Source: Arcobacteraceae bacterium (GTDB taxonomy: Bacteria > Campylobacterota > Campylobacteria > Campylobacterales > Arcobacteraceae). Taken from it: 64,000 bases of DNA. Numbering within the stretch: the stretch's first letter is position 1; every line of letters begins with the position of its first letter. The notes beneath the pieces are model-generated. The model was not told where the DNA came from. It did not search any database and worked only from the letters and a program-made list of their open reading frames with translations. The stretch covers positions 62,001 to 126,000 of the forward strand of contig JAIOSF010000002.1 in the NCBI GenBank assembly GCA_021107755.1, written 5' to 3'. The translations under genes and the position numbers were made by a program. Below are positions 42,574 to 59,563 of this stretch, one piece after another.

Positions 42574-43521
42574 ATGCAAAATAAAATCAAACAACTAAAA
42601 CAAGAGATTTCAAAACAGGTAATTGGTCAAGAGCATATGATAGATGCTCTTTTAATAGGATTATTTACAAATGGTCATATACTTCTTGAGGGAGTTCCTG
42701 GATTAGCAAAGACCACAACTATTAATGCTCTAGCAAAATCATTGAACTTAGAGTTTAAAAGAGTTCAGTTTACCCCGGATTTACTCCCAAGTGATATTAT
42801 AGGTGCTCAAATCTATGATATGAAAAGTGGTGATTTTAAGATTAAAAAAGGTCCTGTTTTTACAAACTTACTTTTAGCCGATGAGATAAACAGAGCTCCA
42901 GCAAAAGTACAATCGGCACTTTTAGAAGTGATGCAAGAAAGACAAGTAACAATTGGGGAAACAACTTATAAGATTGATGATCCTTTTTTAGTACTTGCAA
43001 CACAAAATCCAGTTGAACAAGAGGGAGCTTATAGTTTACCAGAAGCACAACTAGATAGATTTATGTTCAAAATTATAGTTGGATATAACACAAAAGAGGA
43101 AGAGTATCAAATAGCACTAAAAGCTGCAAATGCAACCTTTGAGACAATCAATGCTATTTTGCATAAAGAGGATATTGAAACTATTAAACAAGATGTAAAA
43201 AATATCCATATAGATAAAGAGCTTGAAGAATATATAGTTGATCTCATATTTGCTACAAGAGAACCTAAAAAATACAATCTTGAAGGATTAGAGAATTTTA
43301 TAGAGTTTGGTGCAAGTCCTAGAGCTACAATTGATATGTTTAAATCAGTAAAGGCTATGGCTTATTTACGAGGTAATAATTATGTAAGTCCAATTGATAT
43401 AGCACTTTGTATTAAAGATGTATTAAGACACAGGATAATACTTAGCTATGAAGCACTTGCCAGTGATATAACAGCTGATCAAATTATCCAAAATATATTA
43501 GAAAAAGTGCCAGTTCCCTAA
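42574..43521 (+). CDS. MoxR-family AAA ATPase
   Basis: A 315-residue MoxR-type ATPase. Walker A is GVPGLAKTTT near residue 38-47, Walker B is LLADEINRAP, followed by SALLEVMQERQVT, sensor 1 LATQNPVEQEGAYSLPEAQLDRFMF, and a C-terminal lid with FGASPRATIDMF. These ATPases usually remodel or insert metal cofactors with von Willebrand factor partners. Here no DUF58 or VWA gene follows, so the partner is elsewhere. The gene lies alone between two minus-strand operons and converges on a small membrane protein gene. Confidence 0.9.
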   Translation: MQNKIKQLKQEISKQVIGQEHMIDALLIGLFTNGHILLEGVPGLAKTTTINALAKSLNLEFKRVQFTPDLLPSDIIGAQIYDMKSGDFKIKKGPVFTNLLLADEINRAPAKVQSALLEVMQERQVTIGETTYKIDDPFLVLATQNPVEQEGAYSLPEAQLDRFMFKIIVGYNTKEEEYQIALKAANATFETINAILHKEDIETIKQDVKNIHIDKELEEYIVDLIFATREPKKYNLEGLENFIEFGASPRATIDMFKSVKAMAYLRGNNYVSPIDIALCIKDVLRHRIILSYEALASDITADQIIQNILEKVPVP

Positions 43522-43526
43522 AAAAT

Positions 43527-43922
43527 TTAAAGTAGTGAAAGAAAAAAAGTCCCTGGATATATAAGAACATTTATATATCTATACACTAAATTATATTCAA
43601 TATCTATAGGTATTAATGTAGAGATATCCTCATTATTATCAATCTTCTTACATAAATTAAGTCGAAAACTTATATCGACAAATTTTAATATGATAATCAT
43701 ATTCATCAAAAAACCATAATTATTTAAAGATATTGCTAAATATATAGAAAATATAAATGTAGGATTAAGAAGAAAAAATAGAAAAATACTTTTCTTATAT
43801 ACAGTGTAGTTATTTTTAATTACACCATAAAATCTATCAGCCTTTTGCCAATTAGATTCAAATAGCTCTAAAGCTATAAATATGATGATTAAAAAATAAA
43901 ATGTATTCAAGTTATGAATCAA
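43527..43922 (-). CDS. Small putative membrane protein, function unknown
   Basis: A 131-residue hydrophobic protein with three to four predicted membrane helices (FYFLIIIFIALELF near the start, SIFLFFLLNPTFIFSIYLAI, LMNMIIILKFV, LIYPGTFFLSLL at the end). No family was recognised. The start is uncertain: the frame opens with TTG at 43920-43922, directly after the T-run of the rpoC terminator, without a ribosome site, and no ATG occurs near the N-terminus. It could be translated at low level from read-through, or not at all. It converges on the MoxR gene with 5 bases between stops. Confidence 0.5.
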   Translation of the reverse strand: MIHNLNTFYFLIIIFIALELFESNWQKADRFYGVIKNNYTVYKKSIFLFFLLNPTFIFSIYLAISLNNYGFLMNMIIILKFVDISFRLNLCKKIDNNEDISTLIPIDIEYNLVYRYINVLIYPGTFFLSLL

Positions 43923-43947
43923 AAAGTAGAGTAATACTCTACCTTTT
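43921..43947. terminator. Rho-independent terminator after rpoC
   Basis: GTAGAGT (43926-43932), AAT loop, ACTCTAC (43936-43942), with five A at the left edge (a T-run on the minus strand). It starts directly after the rpoC stop and ends the rpoBC transcript. Confidence 0.85.
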
Positions 43948-43948
43948 A

Positions 43949-52628
<8,680 letters not shown>

Positions 52629-52739
52629 TTATGTTAGTTAAAGTTTTTATCGTATATAAAAACATAAGAATAAACATTCTAACCTATATCCGAGCAAATA
52701 CCAGACATAGGTTAAAAAGCTAATTCACTTTAAATGACT

Positions 52740-52765
52740 AATGCTCTGCTAAAAAGCAGAGCATT
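52740..52765 (-). other. Hairpin in the rplL-rpoB gap, probable attenuator or processing site
   Basis: AATGCTCTGC (52740-52749) and GCAGAGCATT (52756-52765) pair perfectly around a 6-nt loop. No T-run follows on the minus strand. In Escherichia coli this gap holds an attenuator and RNase III site that lower rpoBC relative to L7/L12. A second, weaker stem is AACCTAT 52681-52687 with ATAGGTT 52707-52713. Confidence 0.65.
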
Positions 52766-52798
52766 TGATTGCCATTTTTTAGTAAAGATTAAATAAAA

Positions 52799-53170
52799 TT
52801 ATTTAACTTCTACAGTAGCTCCAGCAGCTTCTAATGCAGCTTTTGCAGCTTCAGCATCTTCTTTTGAGATACCTTCTTTAACAACTGCACCAGCTTCTTC
52901 AGCCATTGCTTTTGCTTCTTTTAATCCAAGACCAGTTAATCCTCTGATCTCTTTAATTACATTGATTTTTTTAGCTCCAGCATCTTTAATGATAACTGTG
53001 AATTCTGTTTGCTCTTCACCAGCATCTGCAGCTGCAACTGCTCCACCTGCTACTGCAACTGGTTGTGCAGATACACCAAATTTTTCTTCAAATTCTTTTA
53101 CTAATTCAGAAAGCTCTAATACGCTTAAACCTGAAATATATTCTAATACATCTTCTTTAGAGATTGCCAT
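52799..53170 (-). CDS. rplL: 50S ribosomal protein L7/L12
   Basis: A 123-residue ribosomal stalk protein. It has an N-terminal dimerisation helix pair ([21 protein letters not shown]), an Ala/Gly-rich hinge ([15 protein letters not shown]), and the conserved C-terminal domain ([20 protein letters not shown] and [11 protein letters not shown]) that binds elongation factors. AGGAAA precedes the ATG. It follows rplJ after 72 bases, and multiple copies of L7/L12 bind one L10 on the ribosome. Confidence 0.96.
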   Translation of the reverse strand: MAISKEDVLEYISGLSVLELSELVKEFEEKFGVSAQPVAVAGGAVAAADAGEEQTEFTVIIKDAGAKKINVIKEIRGLTGLGLKEAKAMAEEAGAVVKEGISKEDAEAAKAALEAAGATVEVK

Positions 53171-53242
53171 TTTATTTCCTTTTATTTATTCATTATAAAT
53201 TATAAACTTAAAGTAGCTTAACTGCTACTCAACACAAAGCAA

Positions 53243-53731
53243 TTAAGCTGCTTCTTCTTCTTTTTTTCTTCTAAGAGCATCAAGCCCAATTGTAAAGTTA
53301 GTAACAGGAGCCATCCATGTCGCTGCAAGCATACCAAGTAATTCTTCTCTACCAGGTAATTTAGCAAATGCATTAACAGTCGCTGCATCAGAAGCTTTAC
53401 CTTCAATAACACCAGCTTTTATAGCAAATGTATCTTTGTTTGCTATTGCAAACTTATCAGCAATTTTACAAGCATTAATTTGATCTTCAGACCAAATAAA
53501 TATATTTGTACCCTCAAGCTCTAACTCTTCATGTCCAGCATTTTTTAATGCAATAGAAACTAAAGAATTTTTAGCAACTTGTACTTTAGCACCCACCTCT
53601 TTAGCAGCTAATCTTAAAGCTTCTAAATTTTTATGTGATGTACCTCTATAGTCTGCAACAACAATAGCTTGTGAGTCTTTAAATTCATTTGATAATGATT
53701 CAACAATCTCATTTTTTTGTAATCTAGTCAT
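53243..53731 (-). CDS. rplJ: 50S ribosomal protein L10
   Basis: The start is set at the ATG at 53729-53731 (GGAGG just upstream; protein MTRLQKNEIVESL, 162 residues). An upstream in-frame ATG would begin inside the ribosome site. L10 anchors the L7/L12 stalk and, in many bacteria, represses its own operon by binding the leader. AIVVADYRGTSHKNLEALR and the C-terminal helix FTIGLDALRRKKEEEAA are typical. It lies between rplA and rplL with a structured leader. Confidence 0.95.
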   Translation of the reverse strand: MTRLQKNEIVESLSNEFKDSQAIVVADYRGTSHKNLEALRLAAKEVGAKVQVAKNSLVSIALKNAGHEELELEGTNIFIWSEDQINACKIADKFAIANKDTFAIKAGVIEGKASDAATVNAFAKLPGREELLGMLAATWMAPVTNFTIGLDALRRKKEEEAA

Positions 53732-53887
53732 ATTTTTTCCTCCTTTCAAAACAGTAGAACTTCAGTAGGTTTTACAAAACACTGGAGTTGTGTTTAACCG
53801 ACTATCTTCAGTTTTAATGTAGTGCTTTGAATAACACTCAAACGTGAAGACCTAAGTCTTCACTATTGAATATTAGTTTAACTAATA
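53732..53887 (-). promoter_or_regulatory. rplJ leader, candidate L10-binding leader RNA
   Basis: The 156-base gap between rplA and rplJ is rich in hairpins on the minus strand. A perfect 8-bp stem with GTGAAGAC and GTCTTCAC around TTAG lies in the rplA-proximal third, and CAGTAG/CTACTG-type pairing lies near rplJ. Autogenous control by L10-L7/L12 at this position is known in many bacteria. I cannot confirm the consensus by eye. Confidence 0.45.
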
Positions 53888-54580
53888 CTATTTAATATCC
53901 ATCATCTCAGAACTGTCAATAATAACAGATGGAGACATTGTTAAAGAAACTGCTGCTTTAGTTACATATCTACCTTTTGCAGATGCTGGCTTAGCTTTAT
54001 TAACAGCAGCCATAACTGTAGAGATATTTTCAGCTAATGCTTCAGCTGAAAAAGAAACTTTTCCAATACCACAGTGAATATTACCTTTTTTATCTACTCT
54101 ATATGTAACTTTTCCACCTTTAGCTTCGCTAACTGCTTTTGCTACATCCATAGTTACTGTACCTGTCTTAGGGTTTGGCATTAACCCTTTTGGTCCAAGT
54201 ATTCTACCAATTTTACCAACTAATCCCATTGTATCAGGAGTTGCTATAAGTACATCAAAGTCAATGTTTCCAGCTTGAATTGATTCAACTAGGTCATCAT
54301 TACCAACGATATCTGCACCAGCTTCTTTAGCTTCATCCATCTTAACACCCTTAGCCATAACTGCAACTCTTACAGTTTTACCTGTTCCATGAGGAAGTAC
54401 AACAGCACCTCTAATCATTTGATCAGCATGTCTAGGATCTACATTTAAGTTTAAAGCAATATCAACTGTTTCGTCGAATTTTGCTGATTTTAATTCTTTA
54501 ACTAATGCTACTGCTTCTGTTAAAGAATACTGTTTTTCTACTTCTATTTTTTCTAATAAAGATTTATATCTTTTGCTCAT
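53888..54580 (-). CDS. rplA: 50S ribosomal protein L1
   Basis: The start is placed at the ATG at 54578-54580, with GCGGAG 7 bases upstream, giving [16 protein letters not shown] and 230 residues; the open frame extends 18 codons further without support. The L1 signatures [45 protein letters not shown] and [19 protein letters not shown] are intact. It forms the L1 stalk at the E site. L1 is the usual repressor of the rplK-rplA operon. Confidence 0.96.
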   Translation of the reverse strand: MSKRYKSLLEKIEVEKQYSLTEAVALVKELKSAKFDETVDIALNLNVDPRHADQMIRGAVVLPHGTGKTVRVAVMAKGVKMDEAKEAGADIVGNDDLVESIQAGNIDFDVLIATPDTMGLVGKIGRILGPKGLMPNPKTGTVTMDVAKAVSEAKGGKVTYRVDKKGNIHCGIGKVSFSAEALAENISTVMAAVNKAKPASAKGRYVTKAAVSLTMSPSVIIDSSEMMDIK

Positions 54581-54678
54581 TTTGTTCTCCGCAATATTTA
54601 TTTTTTTAAGAGTTATACTCTTTGTTGCTTCCACTTTTAAAGCCTTGTGGTATTTGGCTTATCTTTAAAAATTAAAGA

Positions 54679-55101
54679 TTATGCTATTTCAATTCCCATA
54701 CTTCTACATTGACCAGCAACAATTTTAGCTGCTTGCTCTGTATCGTTAGTATTTAAATCTGCAATTTTTTGATCAACAATAGCCATTACTTGCTCTTTTG
54801 TTAATTTTGCGATTTTGTTTTTAAGTGCATTGTCACTACCTTTTTTGATATTAGCAGCTTTCATAATTAATTCACTCATTGGTGGTTGTTTTGTTACAAA
54901 TGTAAAACTTTTGTCAGAATAAACTGTAATCTCAACAGGAATTTTAAATCCTGCATTTTGTTTTGTTTTTTCATTAAATGCTTTACAAAACTCCATAATA
55001 TTAATACCTCTTTGACCAAGAGCTGGTCCTACAGGTGGTGATGGGTTAGCAGCACCAGCTGGTATTTGAAGTTTTAAATATCCTTCTACTTTTTTTGCCA
55101 T
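54679..55101 (-). CDS. rplK: 50S ribosomal protein L11
   Basis: A 140-residue ribosomal protein with the usual N-terminal [31 protein letters not shown] (family signature at residues 2-32) and the C-terminal rRNA-binding part [18 protein letters not shown]. It binds the GTPase-associated centre of 23S rRNA. Ribosome site AAGGAAA precedes the ATG. A 204-base leader with two strong stems separates it from nusG. Confidence 0.96.
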   Translation of the reverse strand: MAKKVEGYLKLQIPAGAANPSPPVGPALGQRGINIMEFCKAFNEKTKQNAGFKIPVEITVYSDKSFTFVTKQPPMSELIMKAANIKKGSDNALKNKIAKLTKEQVMAIVDQKIADLNTNDTEQAAKIVAGQCRSMGIEIA

Positions 55102-55305
55102 TTTTTTTCCTTGAAATTAGTGTTAGTGTTTAAAACACTTAAAATTAGTTAGCGATATGCTAAGTACTAAAGAGACAACCTTATTGAAACGGAGTTTTAG
55201 GCTTCATTTCATTTCCACCTAAAACTCGTTCAAACCTAAAAAAGTGAAACTATTCACTTTTTCTTAACGGTTTTCACCTTAGCACTTAGCACTAGCACAT
55301 ATAGT
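55102..55305 (-). promoter_or_regulatory. rplK leader with a terminator-like stem and a 10-bp stem, candidate L1-responsive element
   Basis: Reading on the minus strand, AAAAAGTGA/TCACTTTTT at 55239-55262 form a 9-bp stem with a U-run (terminator or attenuator after nusG). Then GAGTTTTAGG (complement of 55218-55227) pairs perfectly with CCTAAAACTC (complement of 55192-55201) around the loop TGGAAATGAAATGAAG, extended by an AAC/GTT helix past a bulge. The TGAAG loop motif and the place before rplKA fit an L1-binding leader, but the consensus has not been checked. Confidence 0.5.
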
Positions 55306-55833
55306 CTACTCTACTCTTTCAACTTGTGTATACGAGATCTCTACAGGTGTATTTCTTCCAAAAATTAAAACATTTAATTTTAACATTCCTGAACTCATAT
55401 CAAATGATTCTACTAAACCATTAAAGTTAGCAAATGATCCCTCTTTAATTCGAAGCATCTCACCCTCTTCAAATGAAACCTTAGGTTTAGCTGCTGCTCT
55501 ATTATTTACTTTTTCTAAAATTTGATTAATATCTTTTTCACTTAAAGGTGATGGTTTTTTTGATTCACCAATAAATCTTCCAACTTTTGGCATAGACTGT
55601 ATTGCATGCCATAAAGCAGTATCAAGATCAATTCTAGCAAATACATATGCAGAATATAAGGGTTTTTCAACTATTGTTTTTTTCCCTTTTTTTATCTCTA
55701 TTAAATCCTCTGTTGGAACTAAAACTTGCTCAATTCTACCATCAGCCATATCTTTCGATAATTTTTCAAGAGCATTTTTAATTGTTAATTCACTTCCTGA
55801 GTGTGTTTGTATTGCGTACCAATTATGTGCCAT
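55306..55833 (-). CDS. nusG: Transcription termination/antitermination factor NusG
   Basis: A 175-residue NusG. The NGN domain starts MAHNWYAIQTHSGSE and includes YVFARIDLD and PKVGRFIG, and the KOW domain at about 120-175 has FEEGEMLRIKEGSFANFNG and VEISYTQVERVE. It binds the polymerase clamp to modulate pausing, Rho termination and coupling with ribosomes. It lies 7 bases after secE, the usual arrangement. Confidence 0.95.
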   Translation of the reverse strand: MAHNWYAIQTHSGSELTIKNALEKLSKDMADGRIEQVLVPTEDLIEIKKGKKTIVEKPLYSAYVFARIDLDTALWHAIQSMPKVGRFIGESKKPSPLSEKDINQILEKVNNRAAAKPKVSFEEGEMLRIKEGSFANFNGLVESFDMSSGMLKLNVLIFGRNTPVEISYTQVERVE

Positions 55834-55840
55834 TTTAATC

Positions 55841-56023
55841 CTAACTCATTATAGATGATAAACTTACTGACATAATTGCATCAATAAGCGCTAAAAATAG
55901 TGAAATTACTGTCACTACAACAAAAACTGAAAGAAAAGCACTTCTAATTTGCTCTTTAATAGGGAAAATTACTTTGTGTAATTCATCTTTTGCTTGTCTA
56001 TAATAAAAACTTAATTTATTCAA
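55841..56023 (-). CDS. secE: Preprotein translocase subunit SecE
   Basis: A 60-residue short SecE with one membrane helix (about residues 27-55, AFLSVFVVVTVISLFLALIDA) preceded by the conserved amphipathic part KDELHKVIFPIKEQ. It is the essential small subunit of SecYEG. The gene lies between tRNA-Trp and nusG, on the same strand. A long imperfect hairpin upstream (56046-56093) may affect its transcript. Confidence 0.9.
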   Translation of the reverse strand: MNKLSFYYRQAKDELHKVIFPIKEQIRSAFLSVFVVVTVISLFLALIDAIMSVSLSSIMS

Positions 56024-56045
56024 AATAATACCTTCTATAGTTTTT

Positions 56046-56093
56046 AAGTATTAAGTGTTAAAAAGATAATCATCTACTTAACACTTAGTACTT
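56046..56093 (-). other. 16-bp inverted repeat between tRNA-Trp and secE
   Basis: AAGTATTAAGTGTTAA (56046-56061) and TTAACACTTAGTACTT (56078-56093) are reverse complements with one mismatch around a 16-base loop. It may terminate or process the tRNA transcript or stabilise the secE mRNA. Similar words recur at 55159-55175 and 55276-55291. Confidence 0.55.
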
Positions 56094-56101
56094 TTGGTTG
56101 A

Positions 56102-56177
56102 TGGCAGGCCAAGAGGGACTCGAACCCCCAACACCCGGATTTGGAATCCGGTGCTCTACCATTGGAGCTATTGGCCT
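56102..56177 (-). tRNA. trnW: tRNA-Trp (anticodon CCA)
   Basis: The minus strand folds as a full cloverleaf: acceptor AGGCCAA with TTGGCCT, anticodon loop TTCCAAA, T-loop GTTCGAG-type and encoded 3' CCA (56102-56104). All acceptor pairs match. It sits between rpmG and secE, a common place in this operon. Confidence 0.97.
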
Positions 56178-56188
56178 TTGCATGGTTT

Positions 56189-56212
56189 GTAAAAAGCCAA
56201 AAGGCTTTTTAC
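56189..56212. terminator. Rho-independent terminator between rpmG and tRNA-Trp
   Basis: GTAAAAAGCC (56189-56198) and GGCTTTTTAC (56203-56212) form a perfect 10-bp stem around an AAAA loop, with T-rich flank on the minus strand. It may end part of the tuf-rpmG transcript while leaving read-through to tRNA-Trp and secE. Confidence 0.7.
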
Positions 56213-56224
56213 TTTTCAAGAAGA

Positions 56225-56389
56225 TTAAGATTTTAACTTAACTTCTTTGTGTGTAGTGTGTTTTTTAAGTCTTGGACTATATTTTTTTACTTCAAACTTT
56301 TCAGAATGAGTTTTTGGATTTTTCATTGTTGTGTAGTTAATGTCACCACTCTCTTCACATTTTAATCCAATTTTAATTCTATCACCCAT
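56225..56389 (-). CDS. rpmG: 50S ribosomal protein L33
   Basis: A 54-residue protein read from the ATG at 56387-56389, 6 bases after the tuf stop, to TAA at 56225-56227. It begins [19 protein letters not shown] and ends [13 protein letters not shown], with [20 protein letters not shown] between, a clear L33. Only one Cys (C11) is present, so the zinc ribbon of the four-Cys form is absent. The gene lies between tuf and tRNA-Trp, where L33 is often found. Confidence 0.93.
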   Translation of the reverse strand: MGDRIKIGLKCEESGDINYTTMKNPKTHSEKFEVKKYSPRLKKHTTHKEVKLKS

Positions 56390-56395
56390 AATTGA

Positions 56396-57604
56396 CTACT
56401 CAATAATCTCAGCAACAACACCAGCACCAACAGTTCTACCACCTTCTCTGATCGCGAACTTTGTACCTTTTTCAAGTGCAACTGGGTTAACTAATTCAAC
56501 TGTCATTTCAACATTATCACCAGGCATAACCATTTCTGTACCTTCTGGTAAAGTTACTGAACCAGTAACATCTGTTGTTCTTACATAAAATTGTGGTCTG
56601 TATCCTGAGAAGAATGGAGTATGTCTACCACCCTCTTCTTTAGAAAGGATATATGTTTCACATCTGAATTTTGTATGTGGTGTAATTGATCCTGGCTTAA
56701 CAAGAACTTGTCCTCTTTCAACATCATCTTTACCAATACCTCTTAAAAGAATACCACAGTTATCACCTGCTTCACCTTGATCCATCTCTTTTCTAAACAT
56801 CTCAACACCTGTTACAGTTGTTGTTTGTGTATCTCTAATACCAACGATCTCAATTGTTTCACCAACTTTGATTGTTCCTTTTTCAATTCTACCAGTTACA
56901 ACTGTTCCTCTTCCTGAGATTGAGAAAACATCTTCAACAGGCATTAAGAAATCTTGTTCTGTATCTCTAACTGGAGTTGGGATATATTCATCAACTTGAT
57001 CCATTAAGTTATAGATTTTTTCAGACCACTCACCAGCTGTACCAGCTTTAGCTTCTTCAAGAGCTTGAAATGCAGAACCTGCAACGATTGGAGTATCATC
57101 ACCTGGGAAATCATAATCAGAAAGTAACTCTCTAACTTCCATTTCAACTAATTCTAACATCTCTTCTTTATCTTCATCATCAAGTTGATCTTCTTTATTT
57201 AAGAATACAACGATGTAAGGAACACCTACTTGTTTAGAAAGTAAGATGTGTTCTCTTGTTTGTGCCATAGGACCATCTGTAGAAGCAATAACTAAAATAG
57301 CACCATCCATTTGTGCAGCACCAGTAATCATGTTTTTAACGTAATCAGCATGTCCTGGACAATCTACGTGAGCGTAGTGTCTTGTTTCTGTTTCATACTC
57401 AACATGAGAAGTAGCAATTGTAATACCTCTTTCTCTTTCTTCTGGAGCATTATCAATTTGATCATAATCCATTGTCGCTTGACCATTTTTAAGCCCTAAA
57501 CACATTGTGATAGCAGCTGTTAATGTTGTTTTACCGTGGTCAACATGACCAATTGTACCTATATTTACGTGTGGTTTACTTCTGTCAAATTTTTCTTTTG
57601 CCAT
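56396..57604 (-). CDS. tuf: Elongation factor Tu
   Basis: A 402-residue EF-Tu, complete. The P-loop is GHVDHGKT, then [17 protein letters not shown] (switch I), [12 protein letters not shown] (G3) and the NKED guanine-binding motif in [12 protein letters not shown]. Domains 2 and 3 have [13 protein letters not shown] and [17 protein letters not shown]. It delivers aminoacyl-tRNA to the ribosome. It directly follows a tRNA cluster in the order Thr, Tyr, Gly, Thr, the same order seen upstream of tufB in enterobacteria. Confidence 0.97.
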   Translation of the reverse strand: MAKEKFDRSKPHVNIGTIGHVDHGKTTLTAAITMCLGLKNGQATMDYDQIDNAPEERERGITIATSHVEYETETRHYAHVDCPGHADYVKNMITGAAQMDGAILVIASTDGPMAQTREHILLSKQVGVPYIVVFLNKEDQLDDEDKEEMLELVEMEVRELLSDYDFPGDDTPIVAGSAFQALEEAKAGTAGEWSEKIYNLMDQVDEYIPTPVRDTEQDFLMPVEDVFSISGRGTVVTGRIEKGTIKVGETIEIVGIRDTQTTTVTGVEMFRKEMDQGEAGDNCGILLRGIGKDDVERGQVLVKPGSITPHTKFRCETYILSKEEGGRHTPFFSGYRPQFYVRTTDVTGSVTLPEGTEMVMPGDNVEMTVELVNPVALEKGTKFAIREGGRTVGAGVVAEIIE

Positions 57605-57708
57605 AATTTTTCCTTAAGATTTTGTTTAATTACCCTCTGAGTAGATAAGCCTTGGGCTAATCTATTCAAAGGGAAAGTTTTATTAATTTTTTGTACTCAT
57701 TTTATAAG

Positions 57709-57783
<75 letters not shown>

Positions 57784-57906
57784 GGTATTTTACAATACTT
57801 AACCTGAAATTATACTAAAATGATTACATGGATTTATTAAATTATTAAAATTATATAAAATGAGTTACGATATGTTCGTATTGAACTCAGCTTCCAGTGT
57901 AATTTT

Positions 57907-57983
57907 TGGAGCGGGAGACGAGACTCGAACTCGCGACAATCTGCTTGGAAGGCAGAGGCTCTAGCCAACTGAGCTACTCCCGC
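57907..57983 (-). tRNA. trnG: tRNA-Gly (anticodon TCC)
   Basis: The minus-strand cloverleaf of 77 nt has acceptor GCGGGAG/CTCCCGC (all seven pairs), anticodon stem TCTGC/GCAGA with loop CTTCCAA, and encoded CCA at 57907-57909. Confidence 0.97.
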
Positions 57984-57993
57984 TTAAATAGTA

Positions 57994-58078
57994 TGGTGGT
58001 GGGAGAAGGATTTGAACCTTCGAAGCCGTAGGCGGCGGATTTACAATCCGCAGGATTTGACCACTCTCCAATCCCACC
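57994..58078 (-). tRNA. trnY: tRNA-Tyr (anticodon GTA)
   Basis: An 85-nt class II tRNA with a long variable arm (CCGCCTACGGCTT region). Acceptor GGTGGGA/TCCCACC pairs perfectly, anticodon loop TTGTAAA, encoded CCA at 57994-57996. Order and content match the tyrU place in the tufB-linked cluster. Confidence 0.97.
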
Positions 58079-58132
58079 AAAATTACTGGTATAGCGCTGA
58101 TCTTTATAAGATGAACACTGAACAATGATAAA

Positions 58133-58208
58133 TGGAGCTTCAAATAGGACTTGAACCTACGACCTGCTGATTACAAATCAGCTGCTCTACCAACTGAGCT
58201 ATTGAAGC
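58133..58208 (-). tRNA. trnT: tRNA-Thr (anticodon TGT)
   Basis: 76 nt, acceptor GCTTCAA/TTGAAGC fully paired, anticodon stem GCTGA/TCAGC with loop TTTGTAA, encoded CCA at 58133-58135. Confidence 0.97.
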
Positions 58209-58238
58209 ATAAAAACAAAGAATGAAATTTTCATTTCA

Positions 58239-58314
58239 TGGTGGCGCGAGACAGAATCGAACTGTCGACACAAGGATTTTCAGTCCTTTGCTCTACCGAC
58301 TGAGCTATCGAGCC
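58239..58314 (-). tRNA. trnF: tRNA-Phe (anticodon GAA)
   Basis: 76 nt, anticodon stem AAGGA/TCCTT with loop CTGAAAA, encoded CCA at 58239-58241. Acceptor 5' GGCTCGA against 3' TCGCGCC has a T4-C69 mismatch; the other six pairs match. It is the first tRNA of the minus-strand cluster, after murD. Confidence 0.93.
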
Positions 58315-58400
58315 ATCTTCTTTGTTTTTGGACTGAAATTATATAGAACCAATACTTAATAAACACTTAATTATTAAAGAAATTTTTAAATTTGTTAAAA

Positions 58401-59558
58401 TCAACTATTTTCATTAATTAAACGCTTAAATTCAGTCCCTCTATGTACATAAGAATTAAACTGATCTAAAGATGCAGCTGCTGGTGAAAGCATATTTATT
58501 GAGTCCTCTATTGTATATCCACAATTTTGTATAATTTTTTTTACAGCTTCCTCTAAAGTATTACAACTTTTACAAATAATATTATATCGTTTTGATAACT
58601 CTATGAGTTTTTGTGTATTTGTACCAATTGCAAATATTGTTACATTATATTTTGTTATTTCTTGAAACAAAGGACTTAAATCAACACCCTTATCATCTCC
58701 ACCTAAAATCAAATTTATAGAGTTTTTTTTATATGTCTTTAAAGCTTGTATTGTTGCATCGATGTTTGTTGCTTTGCTATCATCTACCCACAAGTTTCCA
58801 TTTCTATCTTTGAACTCTTCTAGTTTATGTGGGTCTTGTATAAAACTATTTATTTTTTCATAATCAATCGTTTGGTTATAAAGCTTTGTTGCTACCATCG
58901 CTAATACAGAATCTTGTAAAAAAGGTTCTTTAAAATGAATCTGTGAGATATTTATTTTAAATTGATTGGCTACATCTGTTGTATCTTCATAAATATAGAG
59001 AGTTGCTTTTGTTTTAAAATCTTTATATTTACTTGGAATTATTGCTATATCACTTTTTTCCATCATTGTTAATGGTTTGAGTTTTGCATTTTCATACTCA
59101 CTAAAACTACCATGCCAATATATATGATCCTCGCTTATGGGAAGGAGTATGTATATATTTGGTTTTACTTTTGAAGTATAATGTAAAGTAAAAGAGGATG
59201 TTTCTAATATTAATTTTTCTTTCCCCTGTAGTTTTGCTAAGGGAACTCCAATATTCCCACCACATGAAAAACCATCATCTTTTAATAGATGATACAACAT
59301 AGAGGTAGTTGTTGTTTTCCCATTTGTACCACTTATCCATATTGTGTATTGTGAATCATTTAAAAAAAGGTCATAATCACTTATTGGATTTTTTGTATTT
59401 TGTACAAGAAAATTGTGAGGAGGGATACCAGGACTTATTACAGTTTCCTCTTCACTTGTAAAATCAAATTCCTCTTTATCATCATCATCATAAAGTTTCG
59501 CATCACTATATACTTCTTGTACAGCAAGTGCTGTTTTCCCTTTTCCTAAAACTCTCAT
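58401..59558 (-). CDS. murD: UDP-N-acetylmuramoylalanine-D-glutamate ligase
   Basis: A 385-residue Mur ligase. It has a short N-terminal Rossmann part with Asp-rich DDDDKEEFDF, the ATP loop WISGTNGKTTTTSML at about residues 73-87, the central LPISEDHIYWHGS (His/Asp metal site) and the C-terminal domain with NLWVDDSKATN and LILGGDDKG. It adds D-glutamate to UDP-MurNAc-L-alanine in the cytoplasm. It is shorter than the enterobacterial enzyme, as is usual in Campylobacterota. It lies 5 bases after mraY on the same strand. Confidence 0.93.
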   Translation of the reverse strand: MRVLGKGKTALAVQEVYSDAKLYDDDDKEEFDFTSEEETVISPGIPPHNFLVQNTKNPISDYDLFLNDSQYTIWISGTNGKTTTTSMLYHLLKDDGFSCGGNIGVPLAKLQGKEKLILETSSFTLHYTSKVKPNIYILLPISEDHIYWHGSFSEYENAKLKPLTMMEKSDIAIIPSKYKDFKTKATLYIYEDTTDVANQFKINISQIHFKEPFLQDSVLAMVATKLYNQTIDYEKINSFIQDPHKLEEFKDRNGNLWVDDSKATNIDATIQALKTYKKNSINLILGGDDKGVDLSPLFQEITKYNVTIFAIGTNTQKLIELSKRYNIICKSCNTLEEAVKKIIQNCGYTIEDSINMLSPAAASLDQFNSYVHRGTEFKRLINENS

Positions 59559-59563
59559 TGGTA

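Noticed and set aside
57961-58143. 60-codon open frame over the tRNA cluster
   Set aside because: It covers the tRNA-Tyr gene entirely and parts of tRNA-Gly and tRNA-Thr; no protein features.
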